Source: Liolophura sinensis
Taxonomy: Eukaryota; Mollusca; Polyplacophora; Chitonida; Chitonidae
Reading direction: 5' to 3'
Assembly (NCBI RefSeq): GCF_032854445.1
Contig: NC_088301.1
Coordinates: 48,417,116-48,481,115 of the forward strand
DNA: 64,000 nt
A program made the position numbers and the translations under genes. Of this stretch, positions 35,987 through 50,026 are shown piece after piece. Every line of letters starts with the position of its first letter. Position 1 is the first letter of the stretch. A model generated the notes under the pieces. The model saw nothing but the letters and a program-made list of their open reading frames with translations. It did no database searches and had not been told where the DNA came from.

Positions 35987-36159
35987 GGGAGTCGGAACCA
36001 ACAGTAGAATAAATGATCAAACAATCACAGTGTTAATTCAGAATTAAGAAATCATATGTATATAGCCTGTGGCCCACATAGGAGTATACATATAAGCAGA
36101 TCTCGGTCTTCATACAGGTTAGGTATACGTGTAGGTCAGAGTGCATCACTGCCATGTTC

Positions 36160-36315
36160 GTCACTGGCTGAGGTAATATTAACACTACTGGCCTCGCTGC
36201 CATTGTCAGGCCTTTGACCAGTGAAGTCACACGTTCGATTCCAGCGCTAGGCTTGGGTGGGGCGTTAAGTCAGGAGGTTTGTCAAGTACGTGGCAAAAAA
36301 AAACACAAAAAATAC
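36160..36315 (+). mobile_element. SINE-like element with B-box
   Basis: A tRNA-like head with a B-box-like CACGTTCGATTCC is followed by GGGCGTTAAGTCAGGAGGTT, also seen in the 34991 copy (CCTTAAGTCAGGCGGTTTGC), and an A-rich end. Truncated and worn. Confidence 0.55.
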
Positions 36316-36685
36316 CAATAAACCTAAAAAAAATGCTTGAGCAGGAAGGTAACACATATACCAAATTAAAACATCCTAGTATTTAACAGATAGAATGGAT
36401 GTGACAAGCTTAAGCTTATAGATCGTAACTTTTTCGTATAAGACGTTGTCAAGGTCGCAGCGCCATCAGCCAACGTGGTCTAAGATAACTGTACCGGTAA
36501 TGGAAAATCGATTTACAAAGTTTTGAAAGTGGTCCTGATCAGCTGTTATACGGGAAAGAGCAAGCCACGTGTGTTACCATGAAGAAATTTTCATATAGAT
36601 CGCACCTTTCCCAGAGATGCAGGCATGGCGTCATCATAGTATTTAAACAAAGGAGTAACGCTGGACAAAAGCGTTATGAAACATG

Positions 36686-36913
36686 GCCCGATTCCACCAA
36701 ACCATTTCTGACTTACGTAAGTCAAAATTTGAAATACACTCTTTAAGCTTATTTTTGGGGCTTTGGATGTTGAAATTTTGCTCCTTACATCGGTGTTATC
36801 TTATGACAAATATGTCTGAATTTTGACTTCCAGTATCAAAAGCTAAGCATCGTAGAGTTTTTTGTTTTTTTAAATTTTGACTTAAGTCAGAAACAGCTTT
36901 GCGGAATCTGCAC
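36686..36913. mobile_element. TIR element (MITE-like), about 228 bp
   Basis: Left terminus GCCCGATTCCACCAAACC-ATTTCTGACTTACGTAAGTC; right terminus, read in complement, GCAGATTCCGCAAAGCTG-TTTCTGACTTAAGTC. These are inverted ends of about 40 bp with a few mismatches. The inside is AT-rich and noncoding. The GTCAAAATTT core is shared with the 29281 element. Confidence 0.75.
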
Positions 36914-39540
36914 AAGGGGTGGGTTTAAGAAAACTTTTTTAACACTCACTGTGAGAGCGTAACTAATAGCAAGTTGCGATCGTAACGCCTAAATGCAATA
37001 TCCGGCTGAAAGACGGCTGAAGATGGAGACCACGTGATCTCTTTAGTGAAAAACAAGATGTCCCTCCTAAAGTTATAACATAAGAAAATACTTATTGTTG
37101 AATGGCTGTCAGCGATAGTGTATTCGTTGGATTTGTATCATCTTTTTATTTCTGTAGAGCTTTATAGGAGATATTTCCGAACAAATAAATTACATGTACA
37201 ATATATAAATAGTAGGTAGCCAATGGCACAGATACCAAGACGCTCTGTGGAACATCCCTGTGTAAACTAAACCCTCCATTCAACATCACCAAACTGTAAG
37301 ACCTCTTCACTTAAACCACATGCGTGGTTCTTTGAGAACCAAGGTGCCAGATAATTACAAACGCATTAATCACACGATTCATTTCATTCATTTCTTCCAC
37401 GCCCAGTCAATCTGGCCACGGCATCCAATTGCAGACGCGTAAAACAATAATATCTTCATACGGAAAGAGACTATTTTACCCATGTAGTGAAAGAAAGAAG
37501 TCCTCAAAAGGAAGGAACGACTATTACAATTTAGTTTGTATTTATTTCGTCAATGGCCAAAGGAATCGTCGTGGTTTAAATAATGCAAATATTTACAATG
37601 GCAATACGTTCATAATAAGTTAACATTAAATACATGGTGGTCAAGGAGTGACACATAACTACACGCGACCTTTTGATTGAGTCGTTCAACAGCATGGCAA
37701 GAATTTAAGAACATGTACATCAGCGTAATAAAATACTACACAAAAGCAGGACGGATGTAGGTGTGCCATAAGAGGCATACTGTTTAAGGGTTTTATGAGA
37801 GTGCAACAATGCGCTTGTATGAATTATCGACTGAACATAGATGGTAACGCGTATATGTTGTACCACGCTACCGATAAAAATACATGCGTACAAGAGGTTG
37901 ATAAAATATGGCTGAACTTGTCCATAAGAATTGCGTCAATAGTGTATACTGTACAACTAAAAACCATGGCAATTTTAGAAAGAAAGAAATGCATTGCATC
38001 TGCAGAAGAAATTTGTGACTTCCTTTTGAGCTCCCCAAAGCTATGCACTCCAGTCAAAAACGACTTCGTATACCCTAGGCGCCACAATGCATACCCATTC
38101 AGTTCATATTATAGCTTACAGCCTTTAATTAAGGCTTCGGAGAAAATGTCTTAAGAACGCTTAAGTATATATGCTCAGGTAAATATAGAACTATACACCA
38201 AATATGTCACTCCAAAAGTTAAGGTAGAGTGGTACTGTTAGACAAGAAAATTCAATACTTTGCCCTAAAAAGATTTGCGTCAACGCAATGAAAAATTTCA
38301 CCATTAGAGTATAAAAATCAAGCATTCAGTTTCAGATCAAAGGTAAAATGGCTATTTCTCATTACACAGTTGTCAGTTTCAGCAAATTTGTATTTTGCCT
38401 TACTTACTCTACTTTCCTATGTAACAGATAACAGGAATTTTATTTCGCAAGATGTCAACGGTAATTCTGAATATAAATGTTATTATATCATCTAAAAAGC
38501 GAAAGACTCAATAAACCTCTTCCAACACATCAGATCTTAGTGCAGCCATTACTACCTTCAGTCTTAATGTAAACTAATCTAAAAGGAATGTTGCTAGTGA
38601 GGAATACAAAAACAAATTCAATACTGATTCTGAATTATTTTCACAGCACATGCATTGTAAAAATTATCAACCATTTCAAAACCATTTTTTTGTTAAGACT
38701 GGATTACAGGTAATGATGTTAAATACCATTTGCTGTTAAGTTTCGCACAGTCTGAAATCCTACGAATTCTAGCCTTCTAGGAGACAAACATGGTCTGCTA
38801 TGCTACATCATTTTGTGAGATTGTGTGGATTTATATCAAAATATTAAATTTTCACATGCAAAAGATAACAGCCTGTGTAAGTGGTAAGAACTGAATTAAA
38901 CTTTCTACACACACACATACTACAAAAGGAAACAAAAGCCACTCTAAAATACAAGCATTTAAAATGCAGAGTGGTAAAACTTAAATTTTCCTGTGTTCCC
39001 CACTATCCATGGAATGCATGAAAGGGCACATATACAGACATATGTTGAATCTGCTCCATATATAACTTATACTTTTCGCCCCCCCCCCCCTTAAAAATTT
39101 CAAGAAAATGTTGTCTTGATACAAAGTAACAGGGCAAACATACACCATGTACGCTCTAAATGCTCTTTATATCAAGTCTGTGATAAAGAGCATGACATCA
39201 TTAAGCAAGACTTTAATAAGACTTATCAGCGACCAATGATAAATTCAGACTACATAGCATTCATTAGTACTATAAACATAAACAAACCATGGTATTAAAG
39301 ATATGTATTGTGTTTTCTTTCCTCATTTTGATGCTTATGAAATAACTTTCTACCTTTTCTCTTTGTAATGGAAGTATCATTCCAAAACAATCAGTTAAAT
39401 GAAAATGTTTCCCCATGAAAAATATCAGTACACCTATTCAAAATGCTGTACACTTTATGAGGGTAACAGTTACACCTGATCCTAATTTTTAGACCACTTT
39501 CAAACTACGAGAAAGGTGTACACATATATCATATTATTAG
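36914..39540. other. Intergenic, downstream of CEP41
   Basis: A 119-codon frame at 37795-38154 (+) overlaps an antisense frame (37824-38087). It has no known motif and no splice context, so it is not called. A run of about 10 C lies near 39080. The rest is A/T-rich. Confidence 0.5.
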
Positions 39541-39609
39541 ATCTGTAGCCTGGAGATCAGATCAGAGCAGCTGCATCCCATCTTTGTGCTTCAAGGCCAG
39601 ACAGTGAAT
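39541..39609 (-). other. Candidate CEP41 3' UTR exon
   Basis: A good minus-strand donor (GTAAGTGAGG) begins about 25 bases after the CEP41 stop codon, and an acceptor (TTTTGTTACAG) lies at 39610-39612. That suggests an intron within the 3' UTR. The junction is too close to the stop to trigger nonsense-mediated decay under the usual 50-nt rule. The 3' end of this exon is not defined. Confidence 0.4.
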
Positions 39610-40006
39610 CTGTAACAAAAGAAATCACATATCATGTAGTCAATAGGAGAAAACATAATGTCTTGTGTTCCAAAGTTCAAACAGAATACAAAAATGGACA
39701 AGACCACAGAAGGAAAAAGAAAGAAGACACATGTAGAAAGAAAAAAAACACGGTCTCTTCATAGGTAAAGGTTTGAATTAGAAAAGGATTCAATACTCCA
39801 CAATTTTTCACGTATATGATCCAGGAAACTGGATGGTATTACATGACAGCCCAGACTGCATTGAATATGATGTAGTAGCCATCCTCACTAATCAGAGGTT
39901 TACCCACAGAAAAAATAAGGTAACAAAAAAAACAAAACAAAACAAAAAACAACAACAACACAAACAAACAAAAATTAATATACCTCACTTACTATACTAG
40001 GAGTTG

Positions 40007-43000
40007 CTAGGGTCTGAATGGCTTTCTTCCAAGAGTATCTTGTGACATGTAAGAAGGACATGTACTGCTCATGCGACTTGATGCTGTTCCCGCTTTGCTT
40101 AGTCGACCTGTTCATAAGGATATAAACTGGTTTAAAAAACTTTGAAAGATGAAGAACCTCACAATCTGACTCACCAAAAATTTCAAATTCTGTGCAAGTC
40201 ACACAGAACACATCATAACCTTAAAGTTTTGGTAAAAGTTTCCCAGGTAAAGAGCACAGGGTAAAGCTATACAGCCAATAATTACTGGTACCTAAAATAA
40301 TACACATTTGAAGTGGCTTATCAAACTGAGACTCAGTTTAAAAACAAAACTGTTTTGAGGCTTGTCCCAATTCAATAGCTGAAAGTTTTTGCAAAACTAA
40401 TTCTATTCGGAGCTTATAGTGCAGCAGTAGTAGGTCAAACAAACTGAACTTTGGCTGTGTTGCGATGCTAGCCTTCAAAACAAGACTGCAAGTATTGCAC
40501 CGAGTGTGCAACTACCTACATATACACATGTATCTACATATCAGTGTCGTATGTACATATACATGGCAATGCCCCAAAATGATTACCATTTTACCAGTGA
40601 GGTGACAATAACACTGTACATGATTATACATGTAACCATGGAAGAATTACTCTGGTTCTAGTATGTAATAGTAAGGAAGTGAACACCTCTTTGCACGCAG
40701 GAAGGCAGGAAATATGGCAGGAGATACAAAAACATATACGTAACTCCAAATATCCATATTGTTTTATGACCGTATTAACATAATTTTGAAACTTTAATCC
40801 TTCATGTTAATGTGAAAGATATTATCACTCACAAATTAATTTTTACAGAAAGCAGCATTATAAATGATGTTATAGATCACATGAGAACATAAGAATCAAC
40901 AACAGATACACCAAAAATATAGCATTAAGAGCAAGGCTCATGCATGTCTCATCGTACATGTAGCTGAACATAAAGCAAAACATTCATATAGATGTACATG
41001 TATGGTGATAGGTTTGTGAGAAGCAAACAACTGTATCTTGTTAATATTACATTACTAGCATTCATAACTCAACTGAAGCTTGCACAAAGCATGCACCCAG
41101 CAAAAGGAAAGTACATGTATCATATTGATTATGGTTTGAGTATTTCCATGCTTACTATTACTAATACACGCACATGCTGAAAAATGATAACTACAAAGCT
41201 TCAGAGCACCAATCCATACAGGCAAAATGCTTTTACATGCATCAGGGTATTGAATCCATGCACTTCAAGGACACACCCATCTGACTCGAATTTCACAAAC
41301 TATTAAAACACCATGCTAAATATAACAATTACAATCAGGTCTTTTGTCAACTTTGTAAAACAAATTGCCATAAAATATTCTGACAAGCTTCTCAGAAATG
41401 ATTATTAAAGGGTAATATTAGTGGAACACTTGGTGAAATTCATGTAATACAAATGAAGTCTAGCAAAGCTTCTGAAATTGTATGTGTAGTGGAACACAGC
41501 TGAGACAGACCTTGTCGTCAACACTCATGCAGTCTCACCTGATCTGCTAGCTGAACCTGAACAAAAAATTCACTTTTACCACTAATTCCAACATTCCCAC
41601 AATGAATAAGATTTAGATGATATCAAAACTATCTTAGTGATTTGTAGCCAAATATTATAATTTTTTTTTATTATTATTTATTTGACTGTTGTTTAACACA
41701 TATCCTATAATTTTTTTTTCACATTTATATTATTACATATTTTAATAAAATATATTGTGAATTAGAGCATATGCCAAGAGAAATTTGAATTTTTTGTAGC
41801 TTTCACTTCAACATTTTGTAGTAACAATGGGGTAAATGGTAAGACTCAAGAGCATTTCGCTTATACAGCAGAGGCCAGCGTTACTGTGGGAAGAAATATG
41901 TTCTAAATCTGGTTAAAATATGTTATACTTCTTCAACTTTACATATCTCTGAATGGCTGGATTTGACATACAGTACATGCAGTAAATACCAATATGTTAT
42001 TCCTGACTGTCAATGGATGCAAATACTCAAGAAGAAAAATCTATAGACCAGAAAATCTCTGAAACACACATCATGGCTAGTGAATCACATGCTGATCCTT
42101 AGATGTTTCAATTTGTTTAACATACCAATACTGAGCATACATGTATGAACAAATAAAGATGAGATAAAAATGCAACAGAATCACAACAACAAAACAAAAA
42201 AAAGATAAAAAAATAAAATAAAACAATTTGAAAAGTCAACATTAAAGAGAGAAATGCAACTTGAAAACTTCACGATGAAAAGTCTCCATGGACAATTTAC
42301 TTACTTCCTATGCTGTTGTCTTGAAGGGCTCCATCCAGGTAGATCTGCAGTTTGTCCAGGTCCATCCTGGAAAATATCTTCCTTTCTGCAGTGGTAATTT
42401 GCTTGGGCTTTTGCTGGGTCAGTGACTGGGGAAGTGTGCCAGTAATTAATCCTTCCGGAAACAGCTTTGCAGCTATTCTCAAACCTGCAGAAATTACATA
42501 TCATTAAACACTGGTCAAAGAATCATAAACCTGCCAAAACCTTAGCAGAGTCTGAAGATTTGACAACAGGTACAGAGGGTTCATATTTTATCACCAATGG
42601 TAGAATCAGATTGTGAATCATAGTGTTAAAAATCGGTTAACGTTACCATATAGCCTCAGAAATAGGACAATTTGAAACTCCCTTTGTCTTCAACAGTCCT
42701 AAAGTCATCGAACCTGGGAAACAGCTTGATGGTGAAACAATACATATTTTCAATGTACACCAATGTTATCCAAAGAAAATTATTAATTTTCATAAAAAAA
42801 AAAGCAGGCCTAATGGCTGAAACACATACCTCCTGACAAGAGAAATAAGTTGTCATAGCCTCTTTCCACCAAAGTCGATGCTGCCTTTGGGGCTATTCTC
42901 TCATCCTCGTCATACAGCACAATTATTTTACCTGGCTGGTTTTTCTGAATGAAGAGTCAAGGAAACTTTCAATGAACTCCACAGTCCACACATAGATTAT

Positions 43001-46000
43001 AAGTTATTGTATGTAATATATATATGTGTGTGGGTGTCCAAGATCCAAGTTCTACAAGGGGAGATAACTAGAGGCGTGGTCAAAGTGCAATACATGTACA
43101 TAAGTTAGGAATTCACATACGCTATTCACTGAAATCATATGATAGAGAGGTGAATTTCTGACAAACTAAACAACACACCTATGGACACTTTCACCTCTCA
43201 GTTCAAAAAGGATACATATACAAGCAGTTCTTTGATTTCTCCATTCACAGACCGTGACAACATAGCTGAGGGAAAACTCTTTGCTGTGGAATAAAAACAA
43301 TTCAGCCATAATATAGAGTTTTGTAAAGAGCACATAAACAAATGATTAATATCAAAATTAGACTGCAAATTTAGTAAGTGTTCATTCAGTTCAAAATGCA
43401 AAACAATTAAATAAGAAAAAAATAGCGATGGTGACAAGCTATCCTGATGATGGCTAATACAAAACAAATAAACAAATTGTGTTACAATTATTTGAACAGC
43501 ATGACAGTTGACTTAACAGATCCTGGAATCAATCTCCTGCTGTGAGTACACTTACCTGAAATCAGATGGCACTGATTATATGCATCAGCGTCACGGACGT
43601 CAAGAAGAAGGTAAGGCGAGGAGTGGTCAACAAACCGATTTACAGGGGGAGGAACAGGCTTCTCGATATCAAGTTCTCCCACACCACGGGCAATGCTGGA
43701 AACATAGATCACACTTGCTACAAGGCATTTAGATAAGGGTCTATTTCTCCAAAATCTGCCCTTCACTTTACTTTCTGTTCATATAACTTTTGATATACAA
43801 GCACAAAATTCAAGCCTTTAATCACTTACTAACTGCTACGCGTACATGAACAATAAGGGGGGAATGGGATGGAATGGCACTGGTGGTTTTCGCGGATTCA
43901 GAGATTTTGAGAATTTACCTTTCAAAAGTTGACCTTGCTGTTTCAGGAGGAACTGGTCCATAATCATTTTCTGTGAGTGCCAGGGAAGGCGTAGGACTGT
44001 CTCCACCTGCCTGGATTTTTTTAACCTCACTGTCTGCTGTATCTGGCCTTTCACTAATATTATCTACAAACAAAGGACAAAAACAGGTTTAATTTCTTTG
44101 CCATATTATTTAGTACTTGTTTTCCACCAACAACATGATAAAGCATAAACAAGAGCCCACAAGCACCTTTTTTGCCATGGTCACATAAGTGGATACTTTT
44201 CAACAAAAACTCTAAAAATTGTATTGTTTTAAATCTAAAAACTCTAAAAAATTTTATCCAATTAAGCTATTGGTCGTAAAATTTACATTTCAGTAAAGGA
44301 TAAAATATTATTCTTGAAGAGTTCCAAGTTTAAGTGAGCTTCAACAGATCGCATTGATGAGAGGCTCCTGGGTCCTTGTGCTGCAATAGCATGCTGCACA
44401 CAGAGGCCCCTCTACATCAAATGGAACTTAGGAGCAGTGTCCAACATCTTAATTATAATACCGGTAGATATACATACCTGGAAATGGTTCTGACTGCATA
44501 GACTCGTAGTTAGCTACCTGAATAACCTGAAATGTAATTAGAAAAGGTAAAATCCACTTTCCATCACATATTTAGTGCACACAGCTTTGTGCATCTGTTG
44601 TTTAAAACTGAGTCAACTGACATGAACTTTGAATTACGAATATCCCATGAAAGCAGCATGATGTACAGTATATTTAAAACATCTGTCTGTATATGTATGT
44701 ACTGCTGCTACACATGTATACTGCCATCTGCCTATAAATCTTATTCAAAATTGTCCTCAAATCATAGATTCCATTAAATCTGTAAATGATACATGCATTT
44801 CAAATATTTATTTATTTGCTTGGTGTTTTAAGCAATATGACGGCAGCCAACATTATGGTGGGAGAAAATCAGGCAGAGCCTAGGGGAAACCAAAGACCAT
44901 CCACAGGTTGTTGCCAGACCTTCTCAGGCTGGACTCATAGCGATTGCATTGGTCAGAGGCTCCTGGGTCATTGCACCGCATTGACATGCTAACCACCTAG
45001 GTCCCCTGCATTTTGAATAAAAAGATCAGTTTATATACATGCAGTTAAAGAACCTTACCAATTGTACAAATGTTGAGACCTTCATGCGTTTGAAAAGTTC
45101 ATCATTTCTGTAGCGATAGTCTGAAAAATACAGAGGTAGAGGCTACAGGCATCAGTACCTGATATTTAACAGCTCTAGCTATGTAATATAAATCACATAT
45201 TTCTGGTACATGTATGAAATATTCTTCATTCATAGTATAACATAGTAACAATACCTACGACATTTGAGGATAACAGTTGAAATATAAGACGATATTAATC
45301 ATATAGACAGGTGTAAATACAAAAAAAAACCTATACAAGTAAGCCACACATCAGTATGATTTCCAATCACAACCCTTATACTCACTTCTTCGAATCTCGT
45401 CGATCTTGTCCAAATATTTCGACAAACTGGCACCTTGAAAAGAAAAGTAAAGTGTAGGTCTCTTGAAATAACATTATTCATTCAACAATAACACAGCAGA
45501 CTCGCAGTTGCAGGTCCATCCATATATATTTAATAGTAATAATTTACAATAAAATTTAATAATTGGGATGTTTTTACTGGACTATGTGTGCCTCTTTACA
45601 CAGTGGTCCTCAACAGAAATTTTTTTGGAACGATGAAAATTCTTGTTTGCCGGAAGACAAGTATGTTGTTTTAATTGAAGAACATAACACAATGAAAATC
45701 AAAACCTGAGGTTTCCCACATCGATATTATTCAACTGTTGAACACCATAGGTTTATATATTCATTTCATTATTGTTTGAAGCTGCACTTAAGAATTTTTC
45801 ACTTATGTAAGATTTATGACAGTTTTATGGATGTAGAAAGCTGGAGTTCCCAGGGTATACCACTGACTTTTATTACAAAACTTTCCCACATGTGATGTAC
45901 AGATGCGCGTGTTGACGAGTGGTCTTCAATGAATGTTGGAGAGTGTATCTGATGATCTAGTCTTCACAGCATTTATTTGGGGAGTTGTAAAGAATCGAGC

Positions 46001-47065
46001 GATGCCTGTGTTTGTTGTTAAGTAGCTTCTCAGAAGTCCATTTACTTCAACAAGCAGATTTTTCAAAAGTGAAAAGCTGGGTCTACCATGTTACAGCAGC
46101 CAATATTTTACAAGTCCCATTAATTCTGTGTAGGCCTACATATCTTGTATAATCTCATGGAATGTTTGCATGTATGCGTGGGGATTAACATCGTACTTAA
46201 GAATTTTTCAGTCATATGATGACAAGTCATTAGATGTGTGCACATATATTGTCTCTTCTTGTGGCAGAGCGAGACCATGCCGCCAAAATGCTGCAGCCAG
46301 TGAAGTATCCTGCCAAAGACACCAAACATGGCATCCCACCCAGTCACATTATACTGACATCAGGCCAACCTGGCATGCTCCCTTGGTCTAACCTCTCAGC
46401 GCTAAGCGACGTAGCAGCAAGTCCCATTTTTAAAGTCTTCAGTATGACTTAACCCAGGTTTGATCCTGAGGTCTTCCGACTTCATGTGCACTCTCATGGA
46501 ATATAACAATATAAAACTACTACAAACAGTATGGCACTATATTTCTCACTGTTTAAGACATAATTGTCAATTTAATGGAAGAAATTCAGCACTATTACCC
46601 TAATGCTTATTTCCAGGCTTGCATGTTCCCTTTCCTTGGATTTGTACCGGTAACTTAGGCCATTTCAATGTTCGAACTCGGAGCTATAATCAAATGGCCA
46701 AAATCACCAATATTTACATTACTGAATGACAATACCATTCGTTTTACGGTGCATTGCGTAAACACTCGATCACCTTGAATCACGACAGCTATCACTATTG
46801 AATACTGGTATTCACAACGGAGCTACATAAGGCACCGGATGGCTAACGCCAGAACGCGTAAAAACACTTACCAGTGTCAACTGTCGCCTTCACATGTTTA
46901 TATTTTGGGTTTGCGTGTATTTTCTTGCCCATCGGCTGCAGAAACAAAACAAAGTACATAGTTTACTCCAGGGCAATCACATATCACGCTGAGTGCGTAA
47001 AATTCAACACGGTCATAGTAAAATTAGGAACTTACATCAACTTTTCTTGCTCTGGACGTGCTCAT
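40007..47065 (-). CDS. CEP41: CEP41, centrosomal/ciliary rhodanese-domain protein
   Basis: Eleven coding exons: 47065-47036, 46935-46872, 45433-45386, 45120-45059, 44526-44478, 44063-43919, 43695-43556, 43283-43222, 42944-42830, 42484-42305, 40107-40007. All borders are GT/AG and in phase; 996 nt, 331 aa (human about 373). The N-terminal part has NPKYKHVK and [15 protein letters not shown], hallmarks of CEP41. GVGELDIEK leads into a rhodanese-like domain (about 160-255) with [19 protein letters not shown] and [12 protein letters not shown]. As in vertebrate CEP41, the loop has no catalytic cysteine. [12 protein letters not shown] follows, and the end is Ser-rich with a final KPFRP, like KPWK of vertebrates. 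CEP41 works at centrioles and cilia and promotes tubulin glutamylation; human loss causes Joubert syndrome. Introns hold SINE copies at 44799 and 46150. Confidence 0.96.
44350..44415 (-). mobile_element. SINE head fragment in a CEP41 intron
   Basis: GATGAGAGGCTCCTGGGTCC and the following GCATGCTG...GAGGCCCCTCT match the head complement seen in the larger copy at 44935-45005. Only about 65 bases remain. Confidence 0.6.
44799..45009 (-). mobile_element. SINE family A in a CEP41 intron
   Basis: Tail (TTTATTTATTTGCTTGGTGT) first, then ATATGACGGCAGCCAACATT, GGTGGGAGAAAATCAGGCAG, CCATCCACAGGTTGTTGCCA, and the head complement ending GCTAACCACCTAGGTCCCC. It is nearly full length, about 210 bp, antisense-tail first and so in the same orientation as CEP41 transcription. 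Confidence 0.9.
46150..46505 (-). mobile_element. SINE family B in CEP41 intron 2
   Basis: Plus-strand reading gives GTATGCGTGGGGATTAACAT, ATCGTACTTAAGAATTTTTC, TTCTTGTGGCAGAGCGAGAC, CCAAAGACACCAAACATGGC, CATTATACTGACATCAGGCC and the head complement near GTCTTCAGTATGACTTAACC. About 350 bp, aligned end to end with the 34640 copy. Confidence 0.9.
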
Positions 47066-47260
47066 GGCGGACATCTTGTTTTCGTGTTCGTTACCAATCG
47101 AGATGGAGCAAGTGCGCGTGCGTACTGTTGATTCGCGCGCTATTCGATCGACTTTATACCTGTGTGGCTTGTGTCGCAGTTTGTTTGGAGCTGTCAGACG
47201 GATACGTAGATACGGACTGCCGCTGGCAGTGCCTGTCGAAACAGAGCTCGTTTCTATGAC
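47066..47260 (-). promoter_or_regulatory. CEP41 promoter region, CpG-rich
   Basis: The 200 bases upstream of the CEP41 ATG are richer in CpG than the region around them (for example GCGCGTGCGTAC and TCGCGCGCTATTCGATCG) and lack a TATA box, as expected for a broadly expressed gene. I looked for an RFX X-box, common at cilium genes, and saw no clear match. Confidence 0.5.
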
Positions 47261-50026
47261 CACCGCTGCTATTTAACTAATTGTTTGAAATTTTGGTAAC
47301 AAAGGGATCTTAAGACTTTATCACACTGTGTTCATTCATATATATGTAGAGGGGTAGACCTGTCAGTTGAATAGCTTCACCATGCAAACTTGGGTCTTTG
47401 ATTATCTACGTCTTGGTTTCTAATCACAAATTAATGGCTCGGACCATTTCTTTTTGACTAGAAATTAAACAAAAAAAATAAGTGAAATTGCTGATATTTA
47501 AAGTATATATCTGTTTAAAGGTATCTATTTGAAGCACAGGGGCCTATAGTTTAACTTGATAACGTGGCTTTTTTATTTATTTATTTATTTTTTTATATAG
47601 GCCAACCGGTTATAGTACAGGCCTTATGTTGCTGCATAAAAAAAATAAATAAATAAAAACTTACAGAGCGTATTGAACGTTTGTTCAAGTTCGGCTGGCC
47701 AGAAACACTTGATTTTAATATAACTCATTAAAGGGAGAAAGGTACCATACATAGTCCCATATAGATATAGGATTTCATGTGAGCTAGGCCTAATCTAGTT
47801 GGGCCTAGGCCTACCTTTTTTAAAAATGTATTGGCCTATAGACCAATATCTCCTCCCGTCTGACTAGGAAGTTGGTTTTCGAAACAAGTTTTGTCTAATG
47901 GTTAATTTACACACGTAGTCATATTTTTATCATAATGGAAATTCCCATGGGAATAAAGGTCTCAAGTTGGTGAATTTGCATTAGACCTTACTTTTGTATT
48001 TCGATAAAACAAAACCTATATGATTCTCTCCAATTTTTCACAGGCATCTTGTAAAGTACTTTAGATTCAAGTAAGTTTCCCCTGTTTTTCTGCACGAAAG
48101 CAACTACACCTCGCTACTGGAGTGAGGAGAGGGTGGGGGTCGATTTCTCCTGTAATTGGTATACGGGCCTTTTAGAGAAAGTTTTATGACAATATAGTTA
48201 TAACAAAATGTTCTCTGTTCTTTCAGTTTTATTTGCTATTTGCTGTCATTGTATATGTGAATTAATTTTCTTATCATTTGTGTTATTGGATATGACATAC
48301 TATTGTGGCAGATATCAGTTGGTATGTGACGAAATAAAAAAAATAAACCATATAGCTGGTATAGCCGTTTTAGTAGATTTACGTAAAGTTTAGTGCCTTC
48401 CATGTGACATTTAATGTCTTTTGCAGTTCAAGTCCGTGACAACTCCAACTGAATTCAATTGTCCTCATTATATCAAAAATTATTTCATAAAGGCATTGGG
48501 GAACTACAATTATAATTGGACCCTCAATGAAGCGGTGGCAGAGGCCTATAAGTTAAGTGTAAATAAAATGTATGTTTCTCCACTTCATGGGTAACATATA
48601 ACATTTGCACTTGCCTCCGTTCAAGGTTCTTAACTTGCACCATCTTGTAACTGTGTCTACCTACCCTACAGTGGACTAAAAACACAGTTCAGTTTGGCGT
48701 CGAACCAAATGGGTACCTCTGTTTGTTGCCATCGTCGGACAAAAGGAGTTGTAACCCTTTTGAAATACTATTTAACAGTTGCGTTCGCCCCCTCTGTTGA
48801 AAAAAGATTATTATTGTAATTGCAATAATTTCAATATGGTTTCAATTGCATCAAAATGGAGTGGAAAGAAATCTACTAACCTTTGTTGGATTTTAAAGGA
48901 GACAAAGGACAGGTCTGAGAGCACATCTAGTTTAGACATATAGCTGAAGAAGATTGACCAAGGTCTCATGTCATTCCGCCTTAAATGGCACACAAAAACG
49001 CACTATAAAACGAATTGTGTACTTTTGAGGAAAATGAAGAAAGATATGCCAACAATTTTTTTAGTTTTATTTTTAATAATTCCTCTATTTTATGCATATT
49101 TTCCGCCAATGGTCGGAAATATTTGGAAACAACGTCATCGATGAACATACTGGGAACGCGAGGCCAGAATCCCTCCCTCCCCTCAACAAATGGCATTGAC
49201 GTCAGCACAGCAAGCTTCTTTATTTCCTGAGACCTTAGGAAAACCGTCGTTTAAAGTTATTCATGAAAGATTTTTTGTACTCTTATATGTTGGGCCACCT
49301 TATATATTCCGTACTGAAAAATAAAGCCCAAGAGTTTAATGTACCATTTAAGGACAAAAGGGATATTTTCGGAACATCGGAACATAATAAACATATACTA
49401 AAAGATTCTGCATGTCTCGCCTTTCATTAGTTGTTAGATCCTGTGTAAAATTTGATTAATAAGCTAATGTGTCTATTGAGATGCTCCAACCAACCGTTTC
49501 AATCTAAGTTTCTGAAACTTTACGGTGACTATAACACCCGTGTTGGCAAATATAGGGCTGTTTTCGCACCCATGTTAAATACATCAACATGGTGCTGGTA
49601 TGAAAAGTTGCAATCAAAGCGCAACTGAGATACCTATATTTATATTCGGCGTGGGATTTAATTATCCACTGACTGTTCGCGAGTTTGAAACTAGTAGCGT
49701 ATGTGATGTCGATTCTCATTTCCCTACATCAGTGCATGATGACGGTTTCTCTCTTATGCGTTAACAGCTTTATTAAGTAATTTCACATTTTTTGAACTAG
49801 ATTTTTGAACCAGAGTAGAGCTTTAGATTGTTTTGGAAATGGGTCATGGAAGGTTTCTTCATGGTCTACGAGCGGTATTCGAAAGTATAAATGTATTCGA
49901 GATAAAATGATTATTTGTTATACGTGTATACCATTTATGTTTGGTATAACATCTTTTTTGCTTAATACAACAGGAAAAATCACTGTGCCATCAGATAAAT
50001 GCGAAATATATATCTGGGAAACAATA
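47261..50026. other. No gene recognised
   Basis: An inverted pair of TTTATTTATT / AATAAATAAA stretches lies at 47573-47660. Minus-strand frames at 48811-48993 and 48981-49208 adjoin and look weakly coding, but I found no domain or splice support. The rest is AT-rich. Confidence 0.45.

Noticed and set aside
37795-38154. 119-codon ORF as a gene
   Set aside because: It overlaps an antisense frame of similar length, with no motif, start context or splice sites.
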